Shown: one piece after another, positions 44,146-53,109 of the stretch
Layout: each line of letters begins with the position of its first letter
Position numbering within the stretch: the first letter of the stretch is position 1
Origin: Clostridia bacterium
Lineage (GTDB): Bacteria > Bacillota > Clostridia > Christensenellales > Aristaeellaceae
NCBI GenBank assembly: GCA_017481825.1
Contig: JAFUOR010000037.1
Span: 24,556 to 88,555 of the forward strand
DNA: 64,000 bases
Direction: 5' to 3'
Made by a program: the position numbers and the translations under genes
The notes under the pieces: model-generated
Database searches by the model: none
What the model was told of the DNA's origin: nothing
Seen by the model: only the letters and a program-made list of their open reading frames with translations

Positions 44146-44753
44146 ACGCAGAAATTCCGGATGAAGCTGCGCCGGTGCACAGGACAGGGGCCAAACTCCT
44201 TGAGCGCCGCAATGTGTTCAGCCGTGCCGTAGCCTTTGTTGCGGGCAAAGCCATAGGCCGGGTAGAGCTTATCCAGCTCGATCATCTCCCGGTCACGGGT
44301 GACCTTGGCTACAATGCTGGCCGCTGCAATAGCATAGGAGGTCGCATCGCCCTTGATGATCGGGATCTCGCGGCCATTGAGGCCGAGATCTGTCACGGCG
44401 TCGATCAGGAAGATATCCGCAGGAACCTGTGCGGCAGCTTGCAGCATCGCCATCTTCGTAGCCTGCAGGATGTTCATCTCATCGATTTCCCGAGGCGTTG
44501 CGCGGCCAATGCCGACATACAGCGCGCAGTCCAGAATCTCCTGATACACCTTTTCACGCCGGGATTCAGAGAGCTTCTTGCTGTCGTCAATCCAAAGGAT
44601 AAGCGGCTCCTTTGGCATTACAACACAGGCGGTGACGACATCTCCGGCAAGAGGGCCGCGCCCGACCTCATCCATGCCGGCCACGACGCCGATGTACTGC
44701 GCATCATGTGTCATGAGTGTCTGGGCATGCGTCAGACGGTCAATCTTCGCCAT
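44142..44753 (-). CDS. rnhB: Ribonuclease HII
   Basis: A 203-residue enzyme that removes ribonucleotides from DNA. The active site is seen in GMDEVGRGPLAGDVV (Asp28, Glu29 in the usual pair). KKLSESRREKVYQEI and the SYAIAAASIVAKVTRDREM segment are family hallmarks. The start at 44753 follows AGGAGG and lies inside the end of rbgA (14-base overlap), a common rbgA-rnhB arrangement in Firmicutes. Confidence 0.96.
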   Translation of the reverse strand: MAKIDRLTHAQTLMTHDAQYIGVVAGMDEVGRGPLAGDVVTACVVMPKEPLILWIDDSKKLSESRREKVYQEILDCALYVGIGRATPREIDEMNILQATKMAMLQAAAQVPADIFLIDAVTDLGLNGREIPIIKGDATSYAIAAASIVAKVTRDREMIELDKLYPAYGFARNKGYGTAEHIAALKEFGPCPVHRRSFIRNFCV

Positions 44754-45648
44754 GGGGTGCCTCCTGTGCATCGGCCCTGGCGCCGGGAATCGTCAGCCTT
44801 GCCTTGGGCTTCTGGGGCATTTCTAGGGTGATGCGCCCCAGCTTGCCGGCACGGAACTCATCCAGCACCACGTAGCAGCAGCGGTCATAGTCGCATACGC
44901 CGCCCTTCATGAGGAAGCCTCGCCCACGGCATACGGCCTCCAGCAGCTCTTCCCCCCGCAGCGATGCATCCTTGATGCGGTAGCGTTCCATCACCTGATC
45001 CGGCTTGACGGCAAGCATATCCTGCAAAAGATGAATCGTCAGCATCGCCAGATCGACAACGTCATCCTTCACCGTGCCGATATAGCACAGACGGCGGGCC
45101 GCCAGCTGGTCATCCAGACGCGGCCACAGGAGGCCGGGGGTATCCAGCAGATCCAGATAGGGCGTGATGCGCACCCATTGGTTGGAGCGGGTCACGCCGG
45201 GGCGATCGCCCGTTTTGGCCACTGCGCCGCCGTGAAGCCGATTGGTGAAGGTGCTCTTGCCTACATTGGGGACGCCGACCACCATCGCCTTGACAGTCTT
45301 GCGCACACCCTTGGCGGCAGCACGCTCGACGGTTTCCTTCGCTGCGCGTTCGATCACGGCCAAGGCGTCCTTCGCCTTGCCGGAGGCGGCGTTGTAGGGC
45401 GCCGCATCAATGCCCTGCGAACGGAAGTAGTTCAGCCATGCGCTGGTTGCGGCCGGATCGGCCAGATCGGCTTTATTCAGCAGCAGCACGCGCTTCTTGT
45501 TGGAAAGCAGCTTATCCAGATCGGGATTGCGGCTGGAATAGGGTAGACGCGCATCGCACAATTCCACCACCACATCCACGCGGCCCAGCTGATCAGCCAG
45601 CAGCCGCTTGGCCTTTGCCATATGTCCCGGATACCAGTTAATGTCCAT
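44740..45648 (-). CDS. rbgA: Ribosome biogenesis GTPase RbgA (YlqF)
   Basis: A 302-residue circularly permuted GTPase that helps late assembly of the 50S subunit. It starts with the family text INWYPGHMAKAKR. Order of motifs is G4 NKAD (58-61), then G1 GVPNVGKST (about 124-132), then G3 DTPG (about 168), which is the permuted order. A C-terminal ANTAR-like helical region follows. The ribosome site is weak (GGATGG). Confidence 0.95.
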   Translation of the reverse strand: MDINWYPGHMAKAKRLLADQLGRVDVVVELCDARLPYSSRNPDLDKLLSNKKRVLLLNKADLADPAATSAWLNYFRSQGIDAAPYNAASGKAKDALAVIERAAKETVERAAAKGVRKTVKAMVVGVPNVGKSTFTNRLHGGAVAKTGDRPGVTRSNQWVRITPYLDLLDTPGLLWPRLDDQLAARRLCYIGTVKDDVVDLAMLTIHLLQDMLAVKPDQVMERYRIKDASLRGEELLEAVCRGRGFLMKGGVCDYDRCCYVVLDEFRAGKLGRITLEMPQKPKARLTIPGARADAQEAPHGED

Positions 45649-45786
45649 GATACACCATCCATATACTCATAGATTTCCAGTCTTTATCATGCCATTTTTC
45701 CAGATAAAAAGCAAGGGCTTTTTGCGATTTCACAGGACTTTCATCGGATGAATTCGTCGCCATCATGTAAATGTAGCGAAAAAGGG

Positions 45787-45815
45787 TGGAAATATCGGAA
45801 GAAATGTCGTATAAT
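45787..45815 (+). promoter_or_regulatory. Candidate promoter
   Basis: TGGAAA (45787-45792), 17 bp, consensus TATAAT (45810-45815), ahead of the small membrane protein gene. Confidence 0.5.
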
Positions 45816-45878
45816 GGAATATGGCGGACTTTCCCCCACGCACAATCCGCCTGATCCTGAGCGAGAGGAGGGCCTGTC

Positions 45879-46187
45879 ATGCAGCAGCCGACTCAGCAGC
45901 CGGGCCGCTACTTTAATCAGCAGTCCGTGCATCGTTTCCCGCAGAACAACGCGCCCTTGCAGGGCTACGAGCAGCAGCGTTGGACGCAGCCACTTCCCCC
46001 GGTCAAGCCCTGTGCAGACTGCCCTTATCAAAAGGAACAGAACAAGCATCGCAAGCGCTGCAGGTTTTCCATTGTGTGGACCATCTTTGCACTGATCGGC
46101 ATGGCGACTTGCTTTATTCAGCTCGCCCGCTATGTGGTCATTCCCCTGCTGGTGCAGCTCAACATCCTGTCAGGAGGCACGCTATGA
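45879..46187 (+). CDS. Small membrane protein, unknown
   Basis: A 102-residue protein. The first half is glutamine- and proline-rich and disordered (MQQPTQQPGRYFNQQSVHRF...). A CADCPYQKEQNKHRKRC segment with three cysteines could bind a metal. The rest is one membrane helix (about 65-92). GAGGAGGG precedes the ATG. Its stop overlaps the start of the DUF4230 gene, so the two are translationally coupled and probably act together. I do not recognise a family. Confidence 0.75.
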   Translation: MQQPTQQPGRYFNQQSVHRFPQNNAPLQGYEQQRWTQPLPPVKPCADCPYQKEQNKHRKRCRFSIVWTIFALIGMATCFIQLARYVVIPLLVQLNILSGGTL

Positions 46188-46801
46188 AGAAGATAGGGCG
46201 TTGGCTTGCCGGCATTGCAGCATCTGCCCTCACCATGGTGCTGGTGCTGGCTTTGCTCCCTTATGCATCGCGGCTGCTGGCCAGAATCATGCCGGATGAA
46301 TCGGGCGCCGCTATCAAGGCCTCGGCCATCATTTCCTCCCGGCTGGAAACGAGCGCCCGTCTTGAAACGTTGTCCGTGGCCGAGGAGGGCGTGCTGAACT
46401 ACGATATTCAGGCAGCCTTCATCGGCAGTGTGGCCAACGTGAACGTCCGCTATGTGTATACGGGCAGCTTCGGCATTGATTTAAGCGAGGTTACCATGCA
46501 GGTGACCGGAGACGAGATTATCTTCACCCTTCCCGCCCCCGGGTTGATCAGCGACAGTCTTGATCCCCAGGAGGTCTACCGCAACAACGAATGGTACCCC
46601 TACTTTGACGACAACGACTACCAGCAGCTTCTCACGGACGAGCGCCTTGCCTGCCGGGAGCGTTATCTTTCCGGCGAGCATGCCCAGGCGCTCTGGCATG
46701 CAACCACCAAGGCCATGGATCAGACCATCGCACAGTGGATCGCTGATGTGCAGGGCCAGGTACAATTCACCTACAGGATGGCGGAGCAGGCATCGCCCTG
46801 A
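46184..46801 (+). CDS. DUF4230-like membrane-anchored protein
   Basis: A 205-residue protein with one N-terminal membrane helix (about 8-30) and an external domain. The text VAEEGVLNYDIQAAFIGSVANVNVRYVYTGSFGIDLSEV resembles DUF4230 proteins in position and pattern, a family of unknown function. The start ATG overlaps the stop of the preceding gene and has AGGAGG upstream. The pair may form a small envelope complex; this is a guess. Confidence 0.72.
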   Translation: MKKIGRWLAGIAASALTMVLVLALLPYASRLLARIMPDESGAAIKASAIISSRLETSARLETLSVAEEGVLNYDIQAAFIGSVANVNVRYVYTGSFGIDLSEVTMQVTGDEIIFTLPAPGLISDSLDPQEVYRNNEWYPYFDDNDYQQLLTDERLACRERYLSGEHAQALWHATTKAMDQTIAQWIADVQGQVQFTYRMAEQASP

Positions 46802-46862
46802 GCCGCCTTCTCCATGTGATCGGCAGCATCATTAAAACCTTGGATTTGTTTTGCATAAAGAC

Positions 46863-46922
46863 TTGACAAGCGAGTGAACAGGTGTATAATATCATGTATA
46901 TTTATGCGAATGCTTCGCATAA
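46863..46922 (+). promoter_or_regulatory. Arginine operon promoter and candidate ArgR operator
   Basis: TTGACA (46863-46868), 16 bp, TATAAT (46885-46890). Downstream lies a perfect inverted repeat TTATGCGAA (46902-46910) and TTCGCATAA (46914-46922) that ends three bases before the AAGGAGG site. A related half-site, TTGCATAAAG, lies just upstream of the -35. ArgR boxes of Firmicutes are AT-rich palindromes in this position, so this is the likely operator; as RNA it could also mask the ribosome site. Confidence 0.6.
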
Positions 46923-46940
46923 GCAAGGAGGAAATCCCCT

Positions 46941-47888
46941 ATGGCATTGACGGTGTTTATCGACGGCAAGGAAGGCACGACGGGTCTGCGCATCTTTGAG
47001 CGCCTGGCCACCCGGCCTGATCTGACTATGCTGACCCTGCCCGAGGACAAGCGCAAGGATCCCGCAGCCCGCAAAGAGGCCCTTCATGCGGCGGATATCG
47101 CGGTGCTGTGCCTGCCTGACGCTGCTGCTAAGGAATCCGTGGCACTGGCTGAGGGCAGCAAGGCACGCATTCTGGACACCTCTACAGCCCATCGCGTGGC
47201 TGATGGCTGGGCGTATGGCTTTGCGGAACTCTCGCAGGAACACCGGCGAGCCATTATGGAGGGCCAGCGCGTCGCCGTCCCCGGCTGCCATGCCAGCGGA
47301 TTCATCAGCCTTGTAACGCCTCTGACGATGGCAGGGCTGCTGCCCAAGGACACGCCCCTCACCTGCTTCTCCCTGACTGGCTACAGCGGTGGCGGCAAGA
47401 AGATGATCGCCCAGTATGAGGGTGTCGACCGCACCGCTGATCTGGACAGTCCTCGCCAGTATGGTCTGACGCAGGGACATAAGCACCTCCCTGAGATGAC
47501 GCACATTCCCGGCCTGACCACTGCCCCGATCTTCGCGCCCATCGTCGCGGATTTCTACAGCGGCATGGAGGTGACGGTGCCTCTGTTCGGCCATCAGCTC
47601 CGATGCACACATCCCATGGACGAAGTACTTGCCTGTCTCAAGGCACACTATGCTGCCTCCCCCATCGTCAAGGTGCTTGGTCCTGACGAGGTAGCTGTCA
47701 AGGGCGGCTTCATCGAATCTAATGCGCTTTCCGGCAACGATGGTATGCAGCTGATGGTGCTGGGCAATGATGATCGCCTGCAGATCGTCTCGCTCTTTGA
47801 CAACCTCGGCAAGGGTTCCTCCGGCGCGGCGCTCCAGTGCCTGAACCTGATGACCGGCGTGGATGAAACCATGGGTCTGAATTTGTAA
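46941..47888 (+). CDS. argC: N-acetyl-gamma-glutamyl-phosphate reductase
   Basis: A 315-residue enzyme of the shorter (type 2) AGPR group, reducing N-acetylglutamyl-phosphate with NADPH. It starts with VFIDGKEGTTGLRIFERL and has the catalytic cysteine in AVPGCHASGF (about residue 115) and the SGGGKKMI and HKHLPEM loops. AAGGAGG precedes the ATG. First gene of the arginine operon. Confidence 0.95.
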   Translation: MALTVFIDGKEGTTGLRIFERLATRPDLTMLTLPEDKRKDPAARKEALHAADIAVLCLPDAAAKESVALAEGSKARILDTSTAHRVADGWAYGFAELSQEHRRAIMEGQRVAVPGCHASGFISLVTPLTMAGLLPKDTPLTCFSLTGYSGGGKKMIAQYEGVDRTADLDSPRQYGLTQGHKHLPEMTHIPGLTTAPIFAPIVADFYSGMEVTVPLFGHQLRCTHPMDEVLACLKAHYAASPIVKVLGPDEVAVKGGFIESNALSGNDGMQLMVLGNDDRLQIVSLFDNLGKGSSGAALQCLNLMTGVDETMGLNL

Positions 47889-47912
47889 TAGATGAATATG
47901 GAGGATAAAGTG

Positions 47913-49127
47913 ATGGAACATATTTCTGGCGGCGTTTGCGCTCCCAAAGGCTTTAAGGCTGGCGGTGTTCACTGCGGCATCCGCAAGAATCGCGTCAAGC
48001 GCGATCTGTCCCTGATTATCAGCGAGGTTCCCGCCTCTGCCAGCGCGGTGTATACGCAGAATCTGGTTAAAGGCGCACCCATCTACGTCACTCAACGCAA
48101 TCTGGCGGACGGCATTGCCCAGGCAGCCATCTGCAACAGCGGCAACGCCAACACCTGCAACGCCGACGGTGAGGAGATTGCCTGGAAGATGTGCGAGCTG
48201 ACCGCTGCGCAGGCGAATCTTGATCCCAGGAATATCATTGTCGCCTCGACTGGCGTGATCGGCCAGCCCCTGTCCATTGAGCCCATCGCCAATGGCATGC
48301 CCGCCCTGATGGCCGCTGTGAACGGTAATGGCAGCCAGGAGGCAGCGGAGGGCATCATGACCACTGACACCCGCCTCAAGGAGGTCGCCGTAACCTTCAC
48401 TGCCGGCGGCAAGGAGTGCAGGCTGGGCGGCATCGCCAAGGGCAGCGGCATGATCCATCCCAACCTGGCCACCATGCTGGTGTTCCTGACCTGCGATGCA
48501 GCCATCGCGCCTCAGATGCTCAAAAAGGCCCTGGCGGACAATGTCAAGGATACCTTCAACATGACCAGTGTGGATGGCGATACATCCACCAACGACATGG
48601 TCTGCATCATGTCCAACGGCGTGGCAGGCAATGCTGAGATCACCGCTGAGGGCACTGATTACGACGCCTTCTGTGAGGCGCTGAACGAGGTAACTTCGAC
48701 CCTGTGCCGCATGATCGCCAAGGATGGCGAGGGCGCGACCCGCCTGCTGACCTGCATCGTCAAGGGCGGCAAGACCGTCAAGGACGCCAAGCTGGCCGCA
48801 AAGTCTGTCGTGTGTTCGAGCCTGTTCAAGGCCGCAATCTTCGGTGCGGATGCAAACTGGGGCCGCGTGCTGTGTGCTCTGGGCTACTCCGGCGCTGATA
48901 TCGACGTGAAGGCTGTGGACGTGACCTTCCGCAGCGTGAAGGGCGAAATCACCGTGTGCCAGAACGGCGCATCGCTCCCCTTCTCCGAGGAAAATGCTAA
49001 GGAGATTCTGCTGGAGGATGAGATCGACGTGCTCATCACCCTCCACGATGGCGACGCCTCCGCCACCGCCTGGGGCTGTGACCTCACCTACGATTACGTC
49101 AAGATCAACGGCGATTACCGCACCTGA
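47913..49127 (+). CDS. argJ: Bifunctional ornithine acetyltransferase / N-acetylglutamate synthase
   Basis: A 404-residue self-cleaving enzyme that recycles the acetyl group from N-acetylornithine to glutamate. The autocleavage and nucleophile threonine should lie in KGSGMIHPNLATMLVFLT (the ATM site, about residue 190). ICNSGNANTCN and DGEGATRL are further hallmarks. ATG 47913 lies eight bases after GGAGG; an ATG at 47892 has no ribosome site. Confidence 0.96.
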   Translation: MEHISGGVCAPKGFKAGGVHCGIRKNRVKRDLSLIISEVPASASAVYTQNLVKGAPIYVTQRNLADGIAQAAICNSGNANTCNADGEEIAWKMCELTAAQANLDPRNIIVASTGVIGQPLSIEPIANGMPALMAAVNGNGSQEAAEGIMTTDTRLKEVAVTFTAGGKECRLGGIAKGSGMIHPNLATMLVFLTCDAAIAPQMLKKALADNVKDTFNMTSVDGDTSTNDMVCIMSNGVAGNAEITAEGTDYDAFCEALNEVTSTLCRMIAKDGEGATRLLTCIVKGGKTVKDAKLAAKSVVCSSLFKAAIFGADANWGRVLCALGYSGADIDVKAVDVTFRSVKGEITVCQNGASLPFSEENAKEILLEDEIDVLITLHDGDASATAWGCDLTYDYVKINGDYRT

Positions 49128-49144
49128 TACAAAAGGAGATTAGC

Positions 49145-50029
49145 ATGAGCGAGAACATTCAGAGCCTTAATAACGCCGGCCGCGCACAGGTGCTGGTGGA
49201 GGCGCTTCCCTATATTCAGAAGTACTACGGCAAGGTCATCGTTGTCAAGTATGGCGGCAATGCCATGATCAACGAGGAGCTTAAGCACGACGTGATGAGC
49301 GACATGGTGCTCATGAACCTCATTGGCGTCAAGGTCGTGCTGGTGCACGGCGGTGGCCCGGAAATCTCCAGCATGCTCAAACGTGTGGGCAAGGAGTCAC
49401 AGTTTGTGGACGGGTTGCGCGTGACGGATGAGGAGACCAGCGAGATCGTGCAGATGGTGCTGGCGGGCAAGATCAACAAGTCCCTTGTGGGCAAGCTCCA
49501 GCTGCTGGGTGGCCGCGCCATGGGTGTGTGCGGCATGGACGGCGGGCTGCTCAAGGCCAGGATGGTCGATCCCCGCCTGGGCTACGTGGGTGAAATTGAA
49601 AAGGTGGACGCCACCCTGATCGGCGATCTGCTGGAGAAGGGCTACATCCCCGTCGTTTCCACCATCGGTACGGACGCCAGCGGCCATGTCTACAACATCA
49701 ATGCTGACACCGCCGCTGCCGCCATCGCTGCGGAATTGAAGGCTGAAGCGCTGATCTCCATGACTGATACCGTTGGCCTTCTGCGCGACCCCAAGGATCC
49801 TACCTCCCTCATCCGCCGCATCGACCTCAAGGGCTGCGAAGAATTGAAGGCGCAGGGCATCATCTCCGGCGGCATGATTCCCAAGGTGGACTGCTGCACC
49901 AAGGCCATCCGCGAGGGCGTACGCAAGGTCTTCATCATCGATGGCCGCGTCCCCCACGCTCTGCTGATTGAAACCCTCACCAACGAAGGCGCGGGCACGA
50001 TGTTCAAGATGGAGCTGACGAAGAAGTAA
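49145..50029 (+). CDS. argB: Acetylglutamate kinase
   Basis: A 294-residue amino-acid kinase that phosphorylates N-acetylglutamate. It carries VVKYGGNAMI near the N-terminus, LVHGGGPEIS, and the C-terminal SGGMIPKVDCCTKAI. An N-terminal extension helix (ARVLVEALPYIQKYY-like) is typical of the arginine-inhibited hexameric form, so feedback inhibition is likely. AAAAGGAG precedes the ATG; 17 bases separate it from argJ. Confidence 0.96.
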   Translation: MSENIQSLNNAGRAQVLVEALPYIQKYYGKVIVVKYGGNAMINEELKHDVMSDMVLMNLIGVKVVLVHGGGPEISSMLKRVGKESQFVDGLRVTDEETSEIVQMVLAGKINKSLVGKLQLLGGRAMGVCGMDGGLLKARMVDPRLGYVGEIEKVDATLIGDLLEKGYIPVVSTIGTDASGHVYNINADTAAAAIAAELKAEALISMTDTVGLLRDPKDPTSLIRRIDLKGCEELKAQGIISGGMIPKVDCCTKAIREGVRKVFIIDGRVPHALLIETLTNEGAGTMFKMELTKK

Positions 50030-50053
50030 GCTCCCTGCAAAGGAGAATTGACC

Positions 50054-51211
50054 ATGCAGAACACGACCAAGCACAATGACCAGACCTACGTCGCCGGTAC
50101 CTATGGCCGTTTCGACGTGGCGCTGGATAAGGCCAGCGGCGCATCCTACCAGGATGAGGATGGCAAGGCTTATATCGACCTGGGTTCCGGCATCGGCGTG
50201 ACGCTCTTTGGCGCGTGCGATCCGGATTGGGTCGCCGCCGTCACCACCCAGATGAACACGCTCGGCCATACGTCCAACCTGTATTTCACTGCCCCCCAGG
50301 CAAAGCTTGCGCAGCTCCTGTGTGCACGTACGGGCATGAAGAAGGTCTTCTTCGGCAACTCCGGCGCGGAAGCCAATGAGTGCGCTTTGAAGGTTGCCCG
50401 CAAATTCGGCGAAAAGAATGGCCGCTCCACCATCGTGACCCTCTGGAACAGCTTCCATGGGCGCACGATTGCCACGTTGGCGGCCACGGGGCAGGATAAG
50501 TTCCACGAGCACTTCGGCCCCTTCCCGGAGGGCTTCTGCCACATCCACGCCAATAATGAGGCCGAGCTGGTTGAAGCGCTGACCTCCGGCAAGGTATGCG
50601 CTATCCTGATGGAAATGGTGCAGGGCGAGGGCGGCGTGATTCCGCTGAACAAGGAATATGTGCAGCTGGCTGAGAAGCTCTGCCGTGAAAACGACGTGCT
50701 TCTGATGGTGGACGAGGTACAGACCGGCAACGGACGCACCGGCTCCCTCTACGCCTTCCAGCAGTATGGCATTACGCCCGACGTTGTGACGACCTCTAAG
50801 GGCCTTGGCGGCGGTTTGCCCATTGGCGCCTGCATGCTGGGCGAAAAGTGCCAGGATGTGCTGGGTAAGGGCGATCATGGCTCCACCTTCGGCGGCAATC
50901 CGATCTGCGCCGCTGCCGCGCTGAACGTCATCAGCCGCCTGAATGATGACGTTTTCGCAGGCGTCAGGGAGCGCGAAGCCTTCATCCGCAAGGAACTTGA
51001 AGGAGCTCCCGGCGTTGCGGGCGTGACAGGCATGGGTCTGATGATCGGCATTCTTCCTGAGCGCAAGACCTCCGCGCAGGTTGCTGCGGACTGCCTCACG
51101 GACGGCCTGATGGTGCTCACTGCCCATGAGAAGGTTCGCCTGCTCCCTCCCCTGAACATCAGCTATGAGGAGCTCAAAGCAGGGCTGAACATTCTCAAAA
51201 AGAATCTGTAA
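50054..51211 (+). CDS. argD: Acetylornithine aminotransferase
   Basis: A 385-residue PLP enzyme of class III. The lysine for PLP is in TTSKGLGGGLPIGA (about residue 239), the cofactor-binding Asp in LLMVDEVQTGNGRTG, and GNSGAEANECALK and HGRTIATLAATGQ are typical. ATG 50054 follows AAAGGAG. With argC, argJ and argB it completes the route from glutamate to ornithine; argF, argG and argH are not in the window. Confidence 0.95.
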   Translation: MQNTTKHNDQTYVAGTYGRFDVALDKASGASYQDEDGKAYIDLGSGIGVTLFGACDPDWVAAVTTQMNTLGHTSNLYFTAPQAKLAQLLCARTGMKKVFFGNSGAEANECALKVARKFGEKNGRSTIVTLWNSFHGRTIATLAATGQDKFHEHFGPFPEGFCHIHANNEAELVEALTSGKVCAILMEMVQGEGGVIPLNKEYVQLAEKLCRENDVLLMVDEVQTGNGRTGSLYAFQQYGITPDVVTTSKGLGGGLPIGACMLGEKCQDVLGKGDHGSTFGGNPICAAAALNVISRLNDDVFAGVREREAFIRKELEGAPGVAGVTGMGLMIGILPERKTSAQVAADCLTDGLMVLTAHEKVRLLPPLNISYEELKAGLNILKKNL

Positions 51212-51217
51212 CAAGTC

Positions 51218-51254
51218 AAAGGCGCGCTGCTTATCGTTTCGCAGTGCGCCTTTT
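51218..51254 (+). terminator. Terminator of the arginine operon
   Basis: AAAGGCGCGCTGC (51218-51230) pairs with GCAGTGCGCCTTT (51241-51253) with one G-U pair; TTTT lies at its end. Confidence 0.85.
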
Positions 51255-51266
51255 CGTGGAGGTATT

Positions 51267-51863
51267 ATGCTCCGTTCCGCCAATCCCCGGCTGCAGCCCG
51301 TGCTCGATCGTGTTGCTGCAAAGAAGGAGAAAAGCCGTATCCTCATTTCTATCGATGGCCCATGCGGCAGCGGCAAAACCACGCTGGCGCAGGAGCTTGC
51401 CGACATGCTCAGTGCACCGGTCATCCACATGGATGATTTCAGCATCCCTCATGCGCAGAAAACGCCGGAGCGGCTGCGCATTCCTGGCGGCAACGCCGAT
51501 GTGGAGCGTTTCCTGCGCGAGGTGCTGCATCCCATTTTGAGAACCGGACGTGCATCCTACCGTCCCTATCTGTGCCATTCAGATGCATACGGCGAAAGCA
51601 TCCCCATACCGGAAAGCCGCTGTTACATTATTGAGGGCAGCTATTCCATGATGCCGGAAATCGCAGAGCATGTTGATGTGCATGTTTTCCTCCGCATCAC
51701 GCCAGAGGAGCAGCAAAAGCGTATTCTGAACCGCGGCGGCGAAGAGAAGCTTGCGCAGTTCAACAAGCGGTGGATACCGCTGGAAAACGCCTATTTTGCT
51801 GCCTATCATCTGCCGGATGCGCGCTGTATATGTATACCGGGCGATTATGTCCAGGCACTGTAA
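51267..51863 (+). CDS. P-loop kinase of the uridine kinase/phosphoribulokinase group
   Basis: A 198-residue P-loop protein with Walker A GPCGSGKTTLAQ (about 30-41), an HMDDFSIP segment after strand two, YIIEGSYSMMPEI near the middle, and RILNRGGEEKLAQF as a lid-like region. This pattern resembles uridine kinase-like phosphotransferases; the small-molecule substrate is unknown. The start lies 12 bases after the argD terminator, with GGAGG upstream. Its end overlaps the convergent gene by 19 bases. Confidence 0.82.
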   Translation: MLRSANPRLQPVLDRVAAKKEKSRILISIDGPCGSGKTTLAQELADMLSAPVIHMDDFSIPHAQKTPERLRIPGGNADVERFLREVLHPILRTGRASYRPYLCHSDAYGESIPIPESRCYIIEGSYSMMPEIAEHVDVHVFLRITPEEQQKRILNRGGEEKLAQFNKRWIPLENAYFAAYHLPDARCICIPGDYVQAL

Positions 51864-52111
51864 TGCCCTGTCTGCTTCTGCGCGGCCTTCATCCTTTTGA
51901 GCACGGCGTCGTACTGACCATGCCGCGGCTTCGGCATGACATAGACCGGCTTCTCCTGCATCGGCGGCGTCACCGGAGGCGTATATACAGACCGACTGTC
52001 GGTCTGTTTCATATCTGTCGTGTTGCTTTCTCGCTGCCATAGTATCCATTTTTCCTGCACGGATTGCCTGGAATCACCCGCAAAGGGGGATGTTGCAGCA
52101 GCCTGCCTCAT
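51845..52111 (-). CDS. Small hypothetical protein carrying the palindromic repeat
   Basis: An 88-residue basic, proline-rich protein (MRQAAATSPFAGDSRQ...) with no domain I recognise. The start is supported by GGGAGGTG nine bases upstream. The middle of the gene contains a copy of the ACCGACTGTCGGT palindrome, read as Q-T-D-S-R-S-V. The C-terminal third (PKPRHGQYDAVLKRMKAAQK) has ordinary codon use. The gene overlaps the end of the kinase gene on the other strand. It may be a recent or decaying gene. Confidence 0.55.
   Translation of the reverse strand: MRQAAATSPFAGDSRQSVQEKWILWQRESNTTDMKQTDSRSVYTPPVTPPMQEKPVYVMPKPRHGQYDAVLKRMKAAQKQTGHYSAWT
51987..52007. repeat. Palindromic repeat ACCGACTGTCGGT, copy 1
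   Basis: Core at 51991-52003; here the palindrome extends to 21 bp (ACAG...CTGT on the flanks). It lies in frame inside the small minus-strand gene. Confidence 0.7.
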
Positions 52112-52215
52112 ACAAAAGCACCTCCCATCCCATTTGTAGTCCAGCTTATGCAGGATTTCGGCATGTGTGAGGCGAATCAATGCTGAAAACCTGTCGTAAC
52201 AAAGGAGGAACAGCC

Positions 52216-53097
52216 ATGGACAACATTCATCTTCAATGCGGCGTTACACAGGCCATCGTGCGGCCCTTCGGCGCGCAGCTGATCTCCCTCAAGGCCCAGG
52301 ATGGCCGTGAGGTCATCTGGCAGGGTGATCCTTCGGTCTGGGCAGATCATACGCCCATTCTCTTTCCCGTATGCGGCAAGCCCAAGAACGACGAGGTTAT
52401 CATTGATGGCGTGACCTATCCCATGGCCAAGCACGGCTTTGCCCGGAAGGTTGAATACGCCATTGACAAGATCGGCGATGACTTTGTTGATCTGGTTTTT
52501 ACCGATAACGAGGAAACCCGCGCGCAATATCCCTTCGCCTTCGCGCTGCATGTCATCTACTCGCTGAAGGAAAACGGCTTCAGCTGCACATTCCTGGTTG
52601 AGAACCGTTCCGACCGCACGATGCCCTTCTGCGTGGGCGGCCATCCTGCCTTCATCGTCCCCATGGAGGACGGTGCGACCTACACGGACTACCAGCTTGT
52701 CTTCCCTTGCAAGGAGGAGGGCAAGAACCTCCTTTGCCCCGGCGGCACGCTGATTGACGGTCACGAATACCTTGACCTCATCGACGGACGCATCCTGCCT
52801 CTGGAGCACAACCTCTTTGACAGCCATGATGCGCTGCTTTTCTCTGAATTCCGCAGCCGCAGCGTGGATCTTGTGAACAAGAATTCCGGCCACGGCCTGC
52901 GCTTCTCCTATCCGAAGATGGAGGTGCTGGCCATCTGGTCGATGCCCCACAAGAATGCCGATTACGTCTGTCTTGAGCCCTGGCATGGCATGCCCGGACA
53001 GGTCATTGAAAGCGGCAAATTCGAGGACAAGCCCTTTGCAACCCTGTTACCTCCCGGAAAGAGCTTCCAGTGCGGCTATGATGTGGAACTGATTTGA
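52216..53097 (+). CDS. Aldose 1-epimerase family protein (LacX-like)
   Basis: A 293-residue galactose-mutarotase-fold protein. It has PFGAQLISLKAQDGREVIW near the start, PILFPVCGK, KHGFARKVEY and GHPAFIVPM, the pattern of the LacX/YihR-like branch rather than classic GalM. It would interconvert anomers of a hexose or hexose-6-phosphate. ATG 52216 follows AAAGGAGG. Transcribed alone, divergent from the small minus-strand gene. Confidence 0.88.
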   Translation: MDNIHLQCGVTQAIVRPFGAQLISLKAQDGREVIWQGDPSVWADHTPILFPVCGKPKNDEVIIDGVTYPMAKHGFARKVEYAIDKIGDDFVDLVFTDNEETRAQYPFAFALHVIYSLKENGFSCTFLVENRSDRTMPFCVGGHPAFIVPMEDGATYTDYQLVFPCKEEGKNLLCPGGTLIDGHEYLDLIDGRILPLEHNLFDSHDALLFSEFRSRSVDLVNKNSGHGLRFSYPKMEVLAIWSMPHKNADYVCLEPWHGMPGQVIESGKFEDKPFATLLPPGKSFQCGYDVELI

Positions 53098-53109
53098 TGC
53101 AGACGAAAA

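Noticed and set aside
46902-49046. A 714-codon minus-strand frame antisense to argC and argJ
   Set aside because: It spans two real genes and the operator between promoter and argC; composition is that of a shadow frame.
51579-52049. A 156-codon minus-strand gene overlapping the P-loop kinase
   Set aside because: It overlaps most of the C-terminal half of a kinase with clear motifs and has no ribosome site. The shorter minus-strand gene at 51845-52111 in another frame is better supported.
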